DNA from: Sipunculus nudus
Taxonomy: Eukaryota; Annelida; Sipuncula; Golfingiida; Sipunculidae
Reading direction: 5' to 3'
DNA length: 64,000 bases
Assembly (NCBI GenBank): GCA_026874595.1
Contig: CM049306.1
Span: 90,785,642 to 90,849,641 of the forward strand
A model generated the notes under the pieces. That model searched no databases. It was not told the DNA's origin and saw only the letters and a program-made list of their open reading frames with translations. The position numbers and the translations under genes are program-made. This document shows, one piece after another, positions 12,301 to 23,704 of this stretch (within the stretch, counting starts at the first letter, position 1; each line of letters opens with the position of its first letter).

Positions 12301-15300
12301 AGCAAGCAGTAACAGTGCCTGGCCGTGCTTCAGAATCACAGGTTCCTTATGCATCTTGATCTCCTGAAAACCAGACAGGTCAACAAGTTCAAAGGCTGAA
12401 CATGAATGAGACATTCATTGTATCCTCAATGAACTTGCTGATGTAAATTCTTTTATACATTCAACATGTGTCTTTGTCATTTATTTCACAGAATAATGGG
12501 ACAGTACTGCTTCATTTAAATCACTTCTATAGTTACCGTGGGTTATAAAACATTTTGTAATTTTTATTACAGAAAATGCTCAAACTGTCTTGTACAATTT
12601 TAGTAATCCCTAATCTGATATGTGATAGAGTATATATCTGCTGCAGATATTGGTGGAAAGCCTTACTGCTGTAGACTGCAAGTGATAATTGCACAGCTTC
12701 AAATCAAAGGTTTATATGGGATAATTGATAATATGTGATGACTCTCACCTGTAGTTTTATGTTTAATCGTTTACAACCTCTACAGTAGGTTTACTTTAGA
12801 AGACTTACACCTTCTACTGTGGGTTTTTATGTAATGACTTACAACTTTGACAGTAAGTTTATATTTAATAACTCACATCTTTAACTGAAAGTTTATATTA
12901 ATTAACTTACACCTTCTACTGGAGGTTTATATTTAATGAGTTACACCTGCTATCTGTGCTATGTGATGACTTGCATGTTCTTCTGTCTGTTTCTGTTTAA
13001 TGACAAAGTGTTTACTGTAGGTTTATATGTGATGACTTACAGCTTCTACTGGGGGGTTGTAAGTGATGACTTACAGCTACTGCTGTAGGTTTAAATGACT
13101 TACAGCTTCAGCAGTGGGTTTATAAGTCATTGGCCCCTCCAGCTGCCATAATTCTCCAGCTGAACGCTGTATATTCCCGTCCATGTGATCGACCTTAGCC
13201 TCAAGGACCAGACCATGGTTAGCTTTTATTATTGGTAGTGGGAGGATGGCTCTCTTGTAATCATCACTCCCTCTGGCAAACTTCTCAGCTGACACCAGCT
13301 CCTCATCAGGGTACAGGAAAAACGGCTCCTAGTAACAAGAAGCATGAGTCACTGGCTACCATTTTATATAGCACAATCTATTTTTAGTTATAATAAAAAC
13401 ACCAATGAAATATTTAAGAATACAGAATTAACAGTTCAAAACTTATTAAATTATCATCATTATTATTATTGTTTTTATTATTAGTTACTATTGTTATTAT
13501 TTTCATCATTTTTACTATTATTATTATTACTATTATTATTATTAATATTATTATTATTACTATTATCATCATTATTTTTATTATTTTATTCATTATTATA
13601 CCACATGTATATAGCACTCTTTCAACTAGACAAGAAAGAACCATAAAAAGTAAGAATTAAGAAGATTGCAATAGATGTAAAAACTTTGGTAAAAAGTTTA
13701 ATATCCCATAAATTCAGCAATATATGAGCTGGTTAAACATACACAAATGAGGGAACGGGGTCACATTATTTCTCATGTAAATTCATGAAGTAAATTTTCA
13801 TTTTATACCAGATTTTTTGCCAATCAGTTGGTGATAATTCTCTAATGTCTGACTATTCCAAGCTGGTCTCATGTGGTAAATGGGACCATCCCCAGCTTCA
13901 ATGCCATCCCCAAAACTGCATCTATTTACTGTCCGTTAAAACTTTAAGGTAAACACCATAACAGCAAACTGATTTGGTATTTACATATTTCACCAAGGAT
14001 ATTGGCTGCAATTCTGATATTTTAACTTTAAAACTCACCCCATGGTATCTGACTTGGAAGTAGCCATGCCTGCATTCACATATTTTCTCTCTGGTCTCCC
14101 TCCTGAAAAAGGATATGCAAATGTAAAAAAAATTGTGGTTGTAACAGGTGAACTTTTACTGGTTTGTTAAATGAAATAACAAGCCTATCCCTCAATAATA
14201 AAAACATTATTCAAATGATCTTTTATTTTTTTCAGTTAAGTATATACATATATATAGCATCATAATATCTGGTACCTTCTGGTACAGCAGGTAATATAAA
14301 CTATTAAAACTTTTTAAAAGACCTTAAAATTTCCATTATGTGACCTTTCACCTTATTGTTCACCTTAAGGCTGTCATCATAGTGACAAGTTATCCAAGTT
14401 TGTGTCAGGTTATACTTAACAAGTTCTCAGCTTCATAATAGTAATTTATTATGCATTTCACCCACATGAAAAAAAAATGAGATTTTAAGCTGTTAGCACC
14501 GAGGTTCATCTATATTCATTATTTAGTTTAATTTCCTGATCTGTATGGATCTCACTTTTGTATATTATCTACTCATCGCATTGTGACATTGCTAGAAGTC
14601 CCTTGTTTAAGATTAGAAATGTTTGTTGATTTTTTTTAATTGTTCTCCAAGTCAGTAAAAAATTACAATCAAAACATGAATCAGTACAATCATTTTATAT
14701 GATGCATATTTTTAATGCTAAAAAGGATGTACTTACAGCTGTGCTTAATACTTTTCTGTTCTGCCATGTAGGTATAAAATAAATGAAGGAAACATTATCA
14801 GATTCATTGCCGTTTATAATCTTTTTTGTCAGTAGAAGTAACTGCCTCCATGTTATAATGCAAGCTAAACTGTGTGGAGAACTGCATTCCAGTTTCCAAC
14901 TTTGTGACAGGGTAGAAGCACATGCTTCCTTACATAAAAGTCCTGGTGTTAACCAGGCCTGATGACTACAGCACATGCAGGCCCTGGTTGTGTGATCATG
15001 CCCATTGCTGAGTCAAACCACTTAAGAACTCCCAAATACTTATTCTTGAGTAGAGCCTGCAGGCATGTAAGCCACACAAATGCGGCTGGCTTGGACAAAA
15101 GATGGCTGACTTTAGTAGTAAGCTAAGTTTCGTGGTTCAACTCCGCTTGCAAAATGTTTGCTGGCCTAAACTGACCTGAAAGCCTATTTATTTGACTATG
15201 TTACAAACTACCCATTTTATTTAAACGAGTTATCTATATTACATATGTATGACATATTGCATCCATTTAACATTTAACTAGTTTGTGATTAAATATTGAG

Positions 15301-17861
15301 TATAGTTTATGCTGGTGGTTTCATTAGCCAACACTTTCATACTTACCCAATCACAACATTTTATCTAAGTGACAAGACAAAAAAAATAACAAAACCTGTA
15401 AATTTTTAAAAAGGTTGTTCTTCAGTTATGCGCTAAATAACAAAACCTGTAAATTTTAAAAGGTTATTCTTCAGTTAAGCACCTTGAAAAATCACAAATG
15501 TAATAGCTTTACAGAATGACAAAACAAACTTTGTATTAGTCTGTACATGTATATGTTTCCGGCATTTAATTGTAATATATTTTTCTTTTTATATTAATTT
15601 TTTCTCAAGCCAAATTGAGCAGCAAAAAATCGGCTCACTTTGGCTTAATGAAATATCGGCAGAACTTCCTGATAAAGTCAGCTTGGTTTAATCTTAACTC
15701 AGCCAAAGCTGGAGCAAAATGGTGGTGAAGCCGGGCTCTTTTCTTAAGTGAAACAGCTGTGAGGGGCACAGCCTTCCTATTGAGTCTGCAGAGTATTCAC
15801 CCTGGATGAGGCTGACTGTAAAACATCTCACTACTGAAACCCTTGGAACAAAAAGCAAATTAACCTCAATATACCTGCTATTATACAATATTTGTGTAGA
15901 ACAGGTTGTTGTTGATGGACAATAAACAATATAAAGTGAAGCAATGGTCATACCCACTAATTTTACCCAAAGAAGATTCTGTCAGAACACTCTGACTGGG
16001 GAGGGTACACTCCTTCTAAGCTTATATACTAAACCTCCATAATTGTACTTACTTCCTGGGGTTCTTGATGACACAGTAGTGGCCCGGCGGGACTATGATA
16101 AATGGTAGGGGACCACATTTCAACTGTTCATTTGTTGCCAAGACCAAGCTCTGGGGTCCAACCTCAACACGAGGAACATTTGTGTTCTGTAAATTTATTT
16201 AAATATTCATTAGGAAAGACATGCAACACCTGTGCTAAATCAGTAAATGATTAAAGTGATACCTTGTGGGGAGAAATCAATCCATATAAAAACCAGGCTA
16301 AATCTGAAATATAATCAGATAAAATAACCATGCTCCTCTGTCATAATTGGCTGATTATATATATCAAATGAATGTATGAATATATAAATCTATAAAAATA
16401 AAAAAATCTTTAAAGATTAACCAGTTTTAGGAAATCCCAAAGTTTTCATATGCAAGGACAAATTTTTGTTTTCAGAACATATATATGTCAAGTGAACCCA
16501 GAAACAAACTTTTGGGTATTGTTAAGGGAAAAAATGAAATTAAACCAGACCCCTGACACAGTTCTGAGACCTTAAAGCTGCACATTGACCTACCTGTTGA
16601 ACAAGAATTTATTTTGATTTTGGTCTTCCTCTCTGTTATAATACGTTAATGATCTAAGGGTAATTTTGGTTGTGAAAAAATCTTATAACGCCTCTTAAGG
16701 ATGTATGATCTTGTTAATATCAAGTGTTTGTAAACACAGCAATGTTGATAAATGAGACAAACATGTAACCTAAGGTTATAGGTTGCATAGATGTGGAGGT
16801 AGAAAGGTTACTTGTTGCAAAACGCTATTAGCAAAGCTTTGGCCTATATGACTTGCTACCATGGGGATGCCTTTGTTGAATTTGTTTTGATTATTTTGGC
16901 AGGCTCCCACATATTACAAAAATGATATAAACAAAACAAGCAGCCTGTGTGCAGTGATATGCATGTTTTCTGGTCTATTTATATGAAATCTCCAAGGGAT
17001 TAACAAATGACTATCAAATGGCTGCTCAGATGACTATCACTAACCGACATACAATTTTTATTCATGCAATGTATGAGAATGAACAAGTTGTTGAAAGTAT
17101 ATTTCCCTGAGACGGTTTAAAACAAATAGAATGTGATATCAAAGAACATCTTAGAAAACTGTTTATGATTTATTATTCTGTGAAATTTTGATGGTAAAAT
17201 ATATTTCTGCTTAGATTCAAGACGTCAATCTTATTTATACTAAGTAAGTTTATATTTTTAGGGGCTACCAGTAATGTTTTCTTTGGTTAAAAAGAAATTT
17301 TGGGAAAATTATAGACTGTTCAGGTTATAGTAATAAAAATAAAATTTATAACAACTGATTATTTTCACTTCCTGGTCTCATTCAAAATATTTCAGCAAAT
17401 ATTAAAAAATGAGATTATACCATATTTAATTTCATACTCTTATCTAAGAATCATCTCCAAAACTCTAATATTTATAAAGTTTATGTTAACTCTCAAAAGT
17501 AAAAATAATCATATAGCATTGTGCAATAATACAATAGTGCATCAACATGCAAAATATGTTAGCTCTCTTAATTCTGCAAAATGTTTTTGTTTCACAGAAA
17601 TGGTGAAATTATTGTTAATTTGAAGACATGTTCAAAACACTTGCCAATCAGAATTTGATTGTTCTTGTCAGAATTGAAAAAAAGTATCCATTGCACTGTA
17701 CACTAGTGCACCCACCCCACACCTTTACATCACTACATGTGTTTGGACTGGTAGAGTACAAGGTTTCATGTCATCTATTTGAGAAAGTTTCCCTCGCTTA
17801 CCAAGTCCAGAACGTGAACAAACTGTTGTGGCCGGATGCCTATGATTTTGTTTGTACTCAT
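4556..17861 (-). CDS. MVP: Major vault protein, N-terminal half (13 coding exons, gene continues off the left edge)
   Basis: MVP is the main shell protein of the cytoplasmic vault ribonucleoprotein particle. Coding exons in transcript order: 17861-17802, 16186-16053, 14102-14039, 13328-13104, 12363-12272, 11397-11328, 10176-10078, 9509-9447, 8369-8228, 7676-7575, 6648-6558, 5070-5010, 4650-4556. Phases close at every junction, giving 432 codons plus 2 nt. The protein starts MSTNKIIGIRPQQFVHVLDL and continues NTNVPRVEVGP, matching the vault N-terminus. It then runs through successive vault repeats: GELWQLEGPMTYKP, ERVTGEEWIVMEEGAYLPG, PGEEWLVTGEMVSDYIPP, GQYCVVVNPVDKDGYPQLG, GEKWLIRGPIQYIPP, KAIPLSKNEGVYVRNEQTGQ and IRAVMGPQAYLLTEHEVLHE. 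All donors are GT with mostly gtaag/gtgag context. The last exon ends in phase 2. The family is near 890 residues, so the rest of the body, shoulder and cap helix is outside the window. Introns carry a Harbinger-like MITE pair, a 144-bp tandem repeat and a splice-donor minisatellite. Confidence 0.96.
5386..6236. repeat. ~144-bp tandem repeat, about 5.8 units, in an MVP intron
   Basis: The unit contains 'aaaatcagcgattgggc', 'ggccatattggaattcc', 'caagtctgtaatttgatag', 'ggagccctca' and a CpG-rich joint 'atcgcgcgcgaaag'. 'aaatcagcga' recurs near 5511, 5657, 5802, 5943 and 6087, so the spacing is 141-146 bp. The period is close to 48 codons, so open frames run through several units on both strands; they show no protein-family resemblance and are treated as incidental. 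Diverged pieces of the unit ('ggtggccatatt', 'acttctcacaagtct') recur at 53500-53540 and 56025-56060. Confidence 0.9.
6331..6394. repeat. (ACT)n microsatellite
   Basis: Imperfect then perfect ACT/ACA triplets, directly after the 144-bp tandem array. Confidence 0.9.
8456..8755. mobile_element. Harbinger-like MITE, copy 1 (300 bp)
   Basis: Non-coding element with terminal inverted repeats of about 30 bp. The left end reads GGCCAAACAAAATATAAGG then TATGGTTCTCAGGC. The right end, reverse-complemented, reads GGCCAAAAAAAATGG then TATTGTTCTCAGG. It is about 80% similar by eye to the copy at 10410-10756. It lies in an MVP intron immediately 5' (in transcript order) of the 8369-8228 exon. Superfamily assignment is inferred from the GG..CC ends and the 3-bp TAA duplication of the sister copy. 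Confidence 0.8.
10410..10756. mobile_element. Harbinger-like MITE, copy 2 (347 bp)
   Basis: Same family as 8456-8755, with an extra internal segment of about 45 bp (around 10500-10545). The left end begins GGCCAAAAAAAAAATAAAAG; the right end in reverse complement begins GGCCAAAAAAAAAAGG followed by TTTGGTTCTCAGTC. A TAA is present directly on both sides of the GGCC ends, consistent with a 3-bp target-site duplication. It is in an MVP intron. Confidence 0.82.
12735..13103. repeat. 34-bp minisatellite made of MVP exon-end plus 5' splice-site copies
   Basis: About ten units follow the exon 13328-13104 in the MVP intron. On the minus strand each unit resembles 'ATAAACCTACAGTAGAAGGT' then GTAAGTCAT, which is the same order as the real exon end (ATAAACCCACTGCTGAAGCT, encoding YKPTAEA) and its donor GTAAGTCAT. 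Donor-like hexamers, seen as 'acttac' or near variants on the plus strand, start at about 13098 (the real one), 13069, 13035, 12969 (diverged), 12939 (diverged), 12905, 12871 (actcac), 12837, 12803 and 12768. Spacing is 29-35 bp, mostly 34. Confidence 0.88.
13454..13600. repeat. Imperfect (ATT)n microsatellite
   Basis: ATT/ACT/ATC triplets in the MVP intron between exons 14102-14039 and 13328-13104. Long hydrophobic open frames here are artefacts of the repeat. Confidence 0.9.
15378..15483. repeat. Two-copy direct repeat, ~55 bp
   Basis: 'aataacaaaacctgtaaatt' followed by a run of a, then 'aggttgttcttcagttatgc', occurs twice in tandem with a few differences, in an MVP intron. Confidence 0.8.
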
Positions 17862-18196
17862 TTTGACAGCTGTCGCTCTGTTTGTCCTCTGTCAATCAGC
17901 TTGAAGCTGTTAGTTTGTAGCTGTCAAACTTGTACTTGAAGAAAGGTGCTGAGCTGTGTTTACTCTTGTTTGGCTATTACTAAAACTGGGAGGTTTTAGG
18001 GGGAATTATGGGGCCTTAATGCAGATGCTCACAAAATACGAACGTTGATAAATATATATTTTAAACTAAATATTGATTTTTTAAAATAGTATCATAAAAA
18101 AATAAGCCACAAACATAGCTACAGGTTTATTATTTTCAAGGTCACAACGTTGGTATTACATATCTATCCTTTTCTCGTGTTAATCATTCATAACAA
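17862..18196. promoter_or_regulatory. Region upstream of the MVP start codon (probable promoter/5' UTR)
   Basis: This lies directly upstream of the MVP ATG at 17861. The divergent neighbour BUB3 starts at 24848. No TATA box or initiator can be pointed to with confidence, so the call rests on position only. Confidence 0.3.
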
Positions 18197-18286
18197 ATGA
18201 TTGTAACAAATTTTCCTGCAACACCCGTGGTTTCCGTGGGATTTGAAGCGCCTTTCTTCACCGGCCGAAATTTCTCCAAACCTGGT
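18197..18286 (+). other. Unexplained open segment with CpGs and a splice-like donor
   Basis: From ATG at 18197 a frame reads MIVTNFPATPVVSVGFEAP and continues FFTGRNFSKP to a possible donor (CTG then gtaatt) at about 18287. The complementary strand is also open, with an acceptor-like 'ttaccag', a stop near 18190 and an AATAAA near 18130. It has more CpG than its surroundings. I do not recognise the protein in either direction. It could be a 5' exon of BUB3 or of an unseen transcript, or coincidence. Confidence 0.25.
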
Positions 18287-19059
18287 AATTATAATGAAAA
18301 ACAGATGAATTAAAGATTTTGATATCTTCTAAAGAACAGTCTTGTCCCACTCTATATGTTTATTTCTGATATCCATTCACACCGATTGGCATGTATGACT
18401 AAGTTACTGTTACTGGAACCAAAATATACGTATTATCGCCCAGGTGCACACCGTTTGGCATTCTCCACACACACGGTCTATCTATGAATACCAAGGTCAG
18501 ACCCAGGTGTGCCTTGTGGCTCTGTTGTAAACACAGAGTCACAGGCCGCTGCCTTGCAGTGCCTTCATTTATCTAGCGGAATGGAATGCATGCATCTTCT
18601 CATGATGCACCCAGTTTAAGTACACTTGAGTGTGGTGAACCGGGGCGTTGTGCAGTGTACATGTTACATCATCTAAGAATTAGTGTTACATGTTTAATAG
18701 ATCTTTCACATGGTTTGATTATAGCACAATTAGTTTGCACCTAGTATTACATGTGCAAATATTGGTCACTTGATGTTAATTTTGCATGTGGAAGAGATTT
18801 TCCATTAAGTATTATGTATTTGTTTACATGTAGAAGTATTTTTCCACTACACCCTGCATAATGTAGTCATTGGCCCCCAGAGGGCGTATTGTGACAATGA
18901 AACATTTACACATTTTACACATCATTGCTGTGCGTGTCCTTGTTACTGGACCACATGCTACACAAGACCACTGGCTACACGAGTTGTTACCAGGGTTATA
19001 CACTGGATTGTTTCAGCCGGCCAGGTGCATGTGTCACATTTCAGCTGTTTGGGTCCAGA

Positions 19060-19470
19060 GTGGGGGCAAATACATATTTGTATTTGTATTTAAATATAGT
19101 CAAAGTATGTATGTGTATTTACATTTGTATTTGTCTTGTCCAAAATGGTTATATTTGTATTTGTATTTGATCTCAATATTTGATGTATTTGATCAAATAC
19201 TGTAAAAATACATATATATAAATACATATTAATATCTGCCATAATTTAAAAAAAAATTAACTACCACCAAACTTCTGAACAACCCAAAAGACAGCATTAA
19301 GTCAAGTGTTTTACTTCTCCCTGGAAATTAATAAATAAATATTCTGTGTAACCTACATTTGCATATTTGTATTTGTATTTATTTTGATGTTCTGCATTTG
19401 TATTTGTATTTATCTTAAGTCACTCATATAATTTGTATTTGGAGGAGACAAGCTATCGTATTTGTATTTG
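19060..19470. repeat. Degenerate (TTTGTA)n-rich region
   Basis: Clusters of 'tatttgtatttgtattt' are interspersed with unique sequence. No TIRs or coding capacity were identified. Confidence 0.7.
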
Positions 19471-19783
19471 GTACACTGTTTTTAACCCAAACCCTGTTTG
19501 GGTCAGGAAGTTGGCAGTGATGATTCACATACACTGCACATCGCTGGCTGAAACAATCATCCCAGCTCACCATCGTCTAACAGATGCATGCATTCCTGTC
19601 CGCTAGATTCATGAAGGCAGCAACTTGTTAAACAAAGAGCCACAACTGGGTCTAATATACAGCATGCATTGATAGTTGGACTATACACTTAATATTTGAT
19701 ACAAAACAAAGGAAAACTCGCTTGATAAACAGAGATAAAACCTGCCAAATCAATGGTTGGAAATCTGCTGGCAGCTGCATGGC

Positions 19784-20188
19784 TAGCCTTATTTAATTGG
19801 ACTCAATATTGTTAGGTCATGACATATATTGAGTCCGATAGCCATACAGTGAGAGTTCCTACAATATAAGCCATGGTATATGCAACAGACTGTTGCATCT
19901 TCTTTGACTGCCTTTTACTACCTAACATCAAGACACAGGATTACACCTTTTTAACACAAATAAGTATGTGTTTCATGGTTTCAATAGCAACTAAAATTGA
20001 ACTTAGAACATCCTTTATATATATATCCAGTTTGTACCTGAAGAGTGAGCTGGCTTGAATGCTGCTCTCACGAAACAGATCTGTAGCACAAACTGATGAA
20101 GTCAAACTAACCGTACTTTAGTTATTTATAAACGCTCCCATACGGTAGAGCACTATCACCATGATGTATTGAATTATGTGAACAATAC

Positions 20189-20244
<56 letters not shown>

Positions 20245-20573
20245 CTGACCTTTTTACCAGAGGCATGTCAGCAAGTGTAGTACAGACAGAGAAGAACAGT
20301 CGTATGGGTGCACTTGAATATCTGGCTGCAATGGAGCCTCACTGACTAGAGGGACTGAGAGCCAGAATTTTGTTATATTTTGTTGAAAGGGGCCCACATT
20401 GAAGAGTGACATACCAGCATGGGGTAAAAGTTACACCTGTGACACTCATTACAAGGGCATTGGTGTGTGTAGTCTGAGACTTATATCGTAGAATACTCTC
20501 ACTTTATGGCTATCAGCCTTAATATATGGCAGGGCCTAATAATATTGAGTCCAATTGAATTGGGCTACTCCAT
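19784..20573. mobile_element. TIR DNA element, family B copy 1 (non-autonomous)
   Basis: Long terminal inverted repeats of about 75 bp. The left arm contains 'ggactcaatattgttagg', 'atattgagtccgatagcc' and 'atacagtgagag'; the right arm in reverse complement contains 'ggactcaatattattagg', 'tattaaggctgatagcc' and 'ataaagtgagag'. The interior has a (TA)n run at 20193-20239 and no recognisable protein. The same element in opposite orientation is at 26440-27009, with internal blocks such as 'catgaaacacatact' and 'aggattacacc' matching in reverse complement. Confidence 0.85.
20193..20239. repeat. (TA)n microsatellite
   Basis: Near-perfect TA dinucleotide run inside element B copy 1; absent from the other copy. 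Confidence 0.95.
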
Positions 20574-20620
20574 GGCCAGCAGCCAAGGACCATTTGGCCC
20601 CGGACCTTTTCAGTTTTATA

Positions 20621-22025
20621 TACAGTGAAACCTGAACCAAGCGACCACTGCCGCCAGCGACCGTCTGTGACTTACGACCGAAAATGAATGCACCGAGCTT
20701 AATCACTCTTGAATGCCCCTGTGTTGAGCGACCGTTGGTGGTACGCGACCACCGACCGCTCAGATGTGGCCGGTCGCTGGTCTATACCTCCGTTAAGCGA
20801 CCGCCTGGTGTAGCGGTAGTGGCACCTGGCATCATAAGACTAAAACGACCGTGCCATTGACCGTCTCTTGAATGTGCAGGTGGCAATGGTGACCTACTTT
20901 CTCCGCGGTGAATTGGACATTACTTCACAATACCTCTCCAGGTGTCAATGGCCTAGGGCCCGCATGGTTTTAATCTTTCTGCAAAAATGAAAGTTCCGCG
21001 AATATTGCGAGGGAACATGTAAAACGACGCAATTCTTTAATTCTGATGCCTGTGTACCATTATTTTTTAGCACAGCCTATCTTTGAACACATCGTATTTG
21101 ATTAACGATTGTCTAAAACATCTTTCCGGTAAAGGATCACATGCTCTATGGGAAATCCCTCATTAATATTCATGGAATAGAACTCCCGTTGTATTTCTGA
21201 CACCGCGGTCGCATTCACTACGCTGCGGTCGTTGACCGGAGTTCATAACTAGTCTTAGCGATGTGTAAATAACATTTGCGCGGATTTAATTTTTAAAAAA
21301 AAGTGAGTCATGAAAGTAAGTTTGTCATAGCCTTAGTGATCAACTGTCATTGCTTATCACACACATTTTGACTTGACAACAAGTCAGTTCGTGACGACAA
21401 ACTGACGACCTGTTTCGATAACATCAATAGAATATTCATCAATAAGACAATAGGACTCAATGCTAACTACCATAGTACCAATATAGAGAGACTGTTTGAT
21501 AACGTGAGCAGTCACCTGTAATCAAATGATCGATCCCTTCATACCTGCTTTGAAGTTTATTGAGATTTTAATGGGGTCTGCTTCTAAAACAAAGTGACTC
21601 AGTGTGTACTCATGGTACATCATTAATTAGCGGTTTGTGGTTTGTGCAATATAACAAACAGGCTATTCAAAGCTTTTGATAAAGGCTTGTTTATTAAAGT
21701 TATAAAAGGACCAGCATTCTTTGATAATTATTAATAAGATTCCCTTGTTAAGCAGAGCAAAATTGATTGATTGATTGAAGTAAATATTGTTGTTAACTTG
21801 TAAATATTGTTGTGAATATCTTGATTATCTATAAGATATATATATATATATCCAGTATGTATTTTTATAATAAATTAATAAATGTTTACGTAGACGTATA
21901 TGCCTTGATATTCTTTGTTTGCTTCATGCTGAGACTTAGACCACCTGAGACCTAAGACCACCTGTGACTTAAGACCGCTTTTGGTGTGGCACATCAGGTG
22001 GTCTTAACTCTCAGGTTTTACTGTA
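20621..22025. mobile_element. pogo/Tigger-type DNA transposon remnant, ~1.4 kb
   Basis: The left end is TACAGTGAAACCTGAACC and the right end, in reverse complement, is TACAGTAAAACCTGAGAG, with TA at both borders (TA target site). The left subterminal 200 bp holds about six copies of GCGACC (for example aagcgaccactgcc, cagcgaccgtctg, gagcgaccgttgg, taagcgaccgcctgg). The right end has three 'aagaccacctg'-like copies. No transposase frame was recognised inside. Superfamily assignment is inferred from TIR sequence and TA duplication. Confidence 0.75.
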
Positions 22026-22570
22026 CCAGTTGCAGCATTAATTGTCATTGTAAATTAAGTTAACAAAAATCACCCCCACCCCTAGGATCAGCGCCTGTTA
22101 TGTGTGGGAAATCCCCACCAGACAAGTTTGTTTTTAATGCTCTGGATTTATTATTTAATGGACCTAAAAATAATAAAGTGGTATGTCATGCTACCATATG
22201 ATAAAAATATGTTTGTATATCTGAACCTTTTTTAGCTGGAATCTCATAGTTTCATTGTCCACTGGAAAGTCTCCAGTTTTCAGACACCTTTTACTAGGGC
22301 TATCTCACAGGTGAGGGAAAAGAAATGTAGGGAGAGAGCAAGGAAGGTAGGACTAATATTCTGAGTATTATATAAAACCAGAGGAGGGATTTATGGGACT
22401 TCGTTTTCCAGCCCAAGCTGGGATGTTAGGGTGTCAGGCTCAGTAATGATCTTGAATAAAATATCTTTGTAACACAAGTGTTGCAAGTGTCTGATAAGTG
22501 GCATTTCAACATTAGATTAAAAAAAAACATGGTCTGCATGGCAGCTTGCGTGGCACTGTTAGTTACATGT

Positions 22571-23704
22571 ATAGTCTAACCTCTTTCATTCGCCAACCTT
22601 GGGACTTGGGGGGGGAATTTGTTGCGGTAAGCGAGGGTGGCAGTTAATCGAGGGGACAAAATGGGATGTGCAGGGTAGCTTAAATAGGGCCATGCATTCT
22701 AAGGCTTGTCTTTAACTAGTCATTTTAAAAAAAAGGATTTTATACATTAAAATAAATTTATTCACATAGAAAGAAAAATTTGCAATTAACTACAGAAAAA
22801 TACAGTGTGTACAATTTATTTACAAAGATATACATGTATAATATATCTGGTCAAAATATAAAATTCTCCTGGCGGCGTTTTACTTTCATCCGAGTGTGCC
22901 CACAAGAATTCTGTAATGGGGGATCTATTTCCTCAGGTTCAGAGGTCGGATGGGCTGTATCATTGTAGTCTGCTATGTTTCGAAAGATTTCTTGATCGCT
23001 CAAAGGTTGTGCCGTTCATATATTCTGATTGGCATTGACAAATTCCTGATGCTTTGCTGATCTGTTTTATTTGGCTGGTCACCCCTGGGTATAAATTCTT
23101 TGTGTTTCCAACATTTGCCAATGGTGGCGCTGCTGACGGAATCCCAGGCAAGCTTCGTCCAGCGAAACTGCGTCACTATTGACAACCCCCCTAGGTTCAC
23201 TGTTGTCTGTACACAAAATATAAACGCCGCTTTTTCTAGTACCCCTGTTATTTCTCTGAACTACTAATCTCGTTTGCCTTATTAAATGGTACTTATCCAA
23301 ACAACTATAGTTGTGAAATCAACAATGGTCATTCAGCTGATGACAGCTGTTCCTAAACAACTCAAGGGTGTTAAGTCATTAATTAATCAGTGGCACGGGG
23401 TACTTGATCCATAAGCAGTGAGGCATGACGTTGTAAACACAGACGCGGCCAGGTCAGCTGAGCCCAAGTGATAACAACCTGGCTTGACAAATATTTCCGA
23501 CTTGTATTAAGCTGGAATCAGGAAGTTCGCGAATAATCACAGGAATGTGGCACATTTGAGCAAAAAATCACCTGGCGGATGGCGGATAGTTAGGCTGGCA
23601 AATGAACGAGGTAAATAAGTAGTAAGGATATCAGGCTGTGTCATTTGTCTGCAATAGGCAAGGTTGGCGGATAAACAAGGGTCAAATGAAAAGGTTATAG
23701 TGTA
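22571..23704 (-). mobile_element. pogo-family element with transposase remnant
   Basis: The left end 'tagtctaacctctttcatt' then 'cgccaacctt' pairs with the right end, whose reverse complement is 'ctataaccttttcatttg' with a further 'cgccaacctt'. On the minus strand, 23200-23000 reads TKLAWDSVSSATIGKCWKHK followed by EFIP. This resembles the conserved AW..VS..TI..CW.H..I block near the C-terminus of pogo/Tigger/CENP-B-like transposases. About 22985-22855 then reads FRNIADYNDTAHPTSEPEEI and ends in a basic tail and stop. The frame is interrupted and the DDE catalytic core was not located, so this is an inactive remnant. It lies upstream of BUB3. Confidence 0.7.

Noticed and set aside
17628-17939. 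103-aa plus-strand open frame
   Set aside because: It is the antisense of MVP exon 1 and its 5' flank; no family resemblance, while the minus strand gives the vault N-terminus with a consensus donor.
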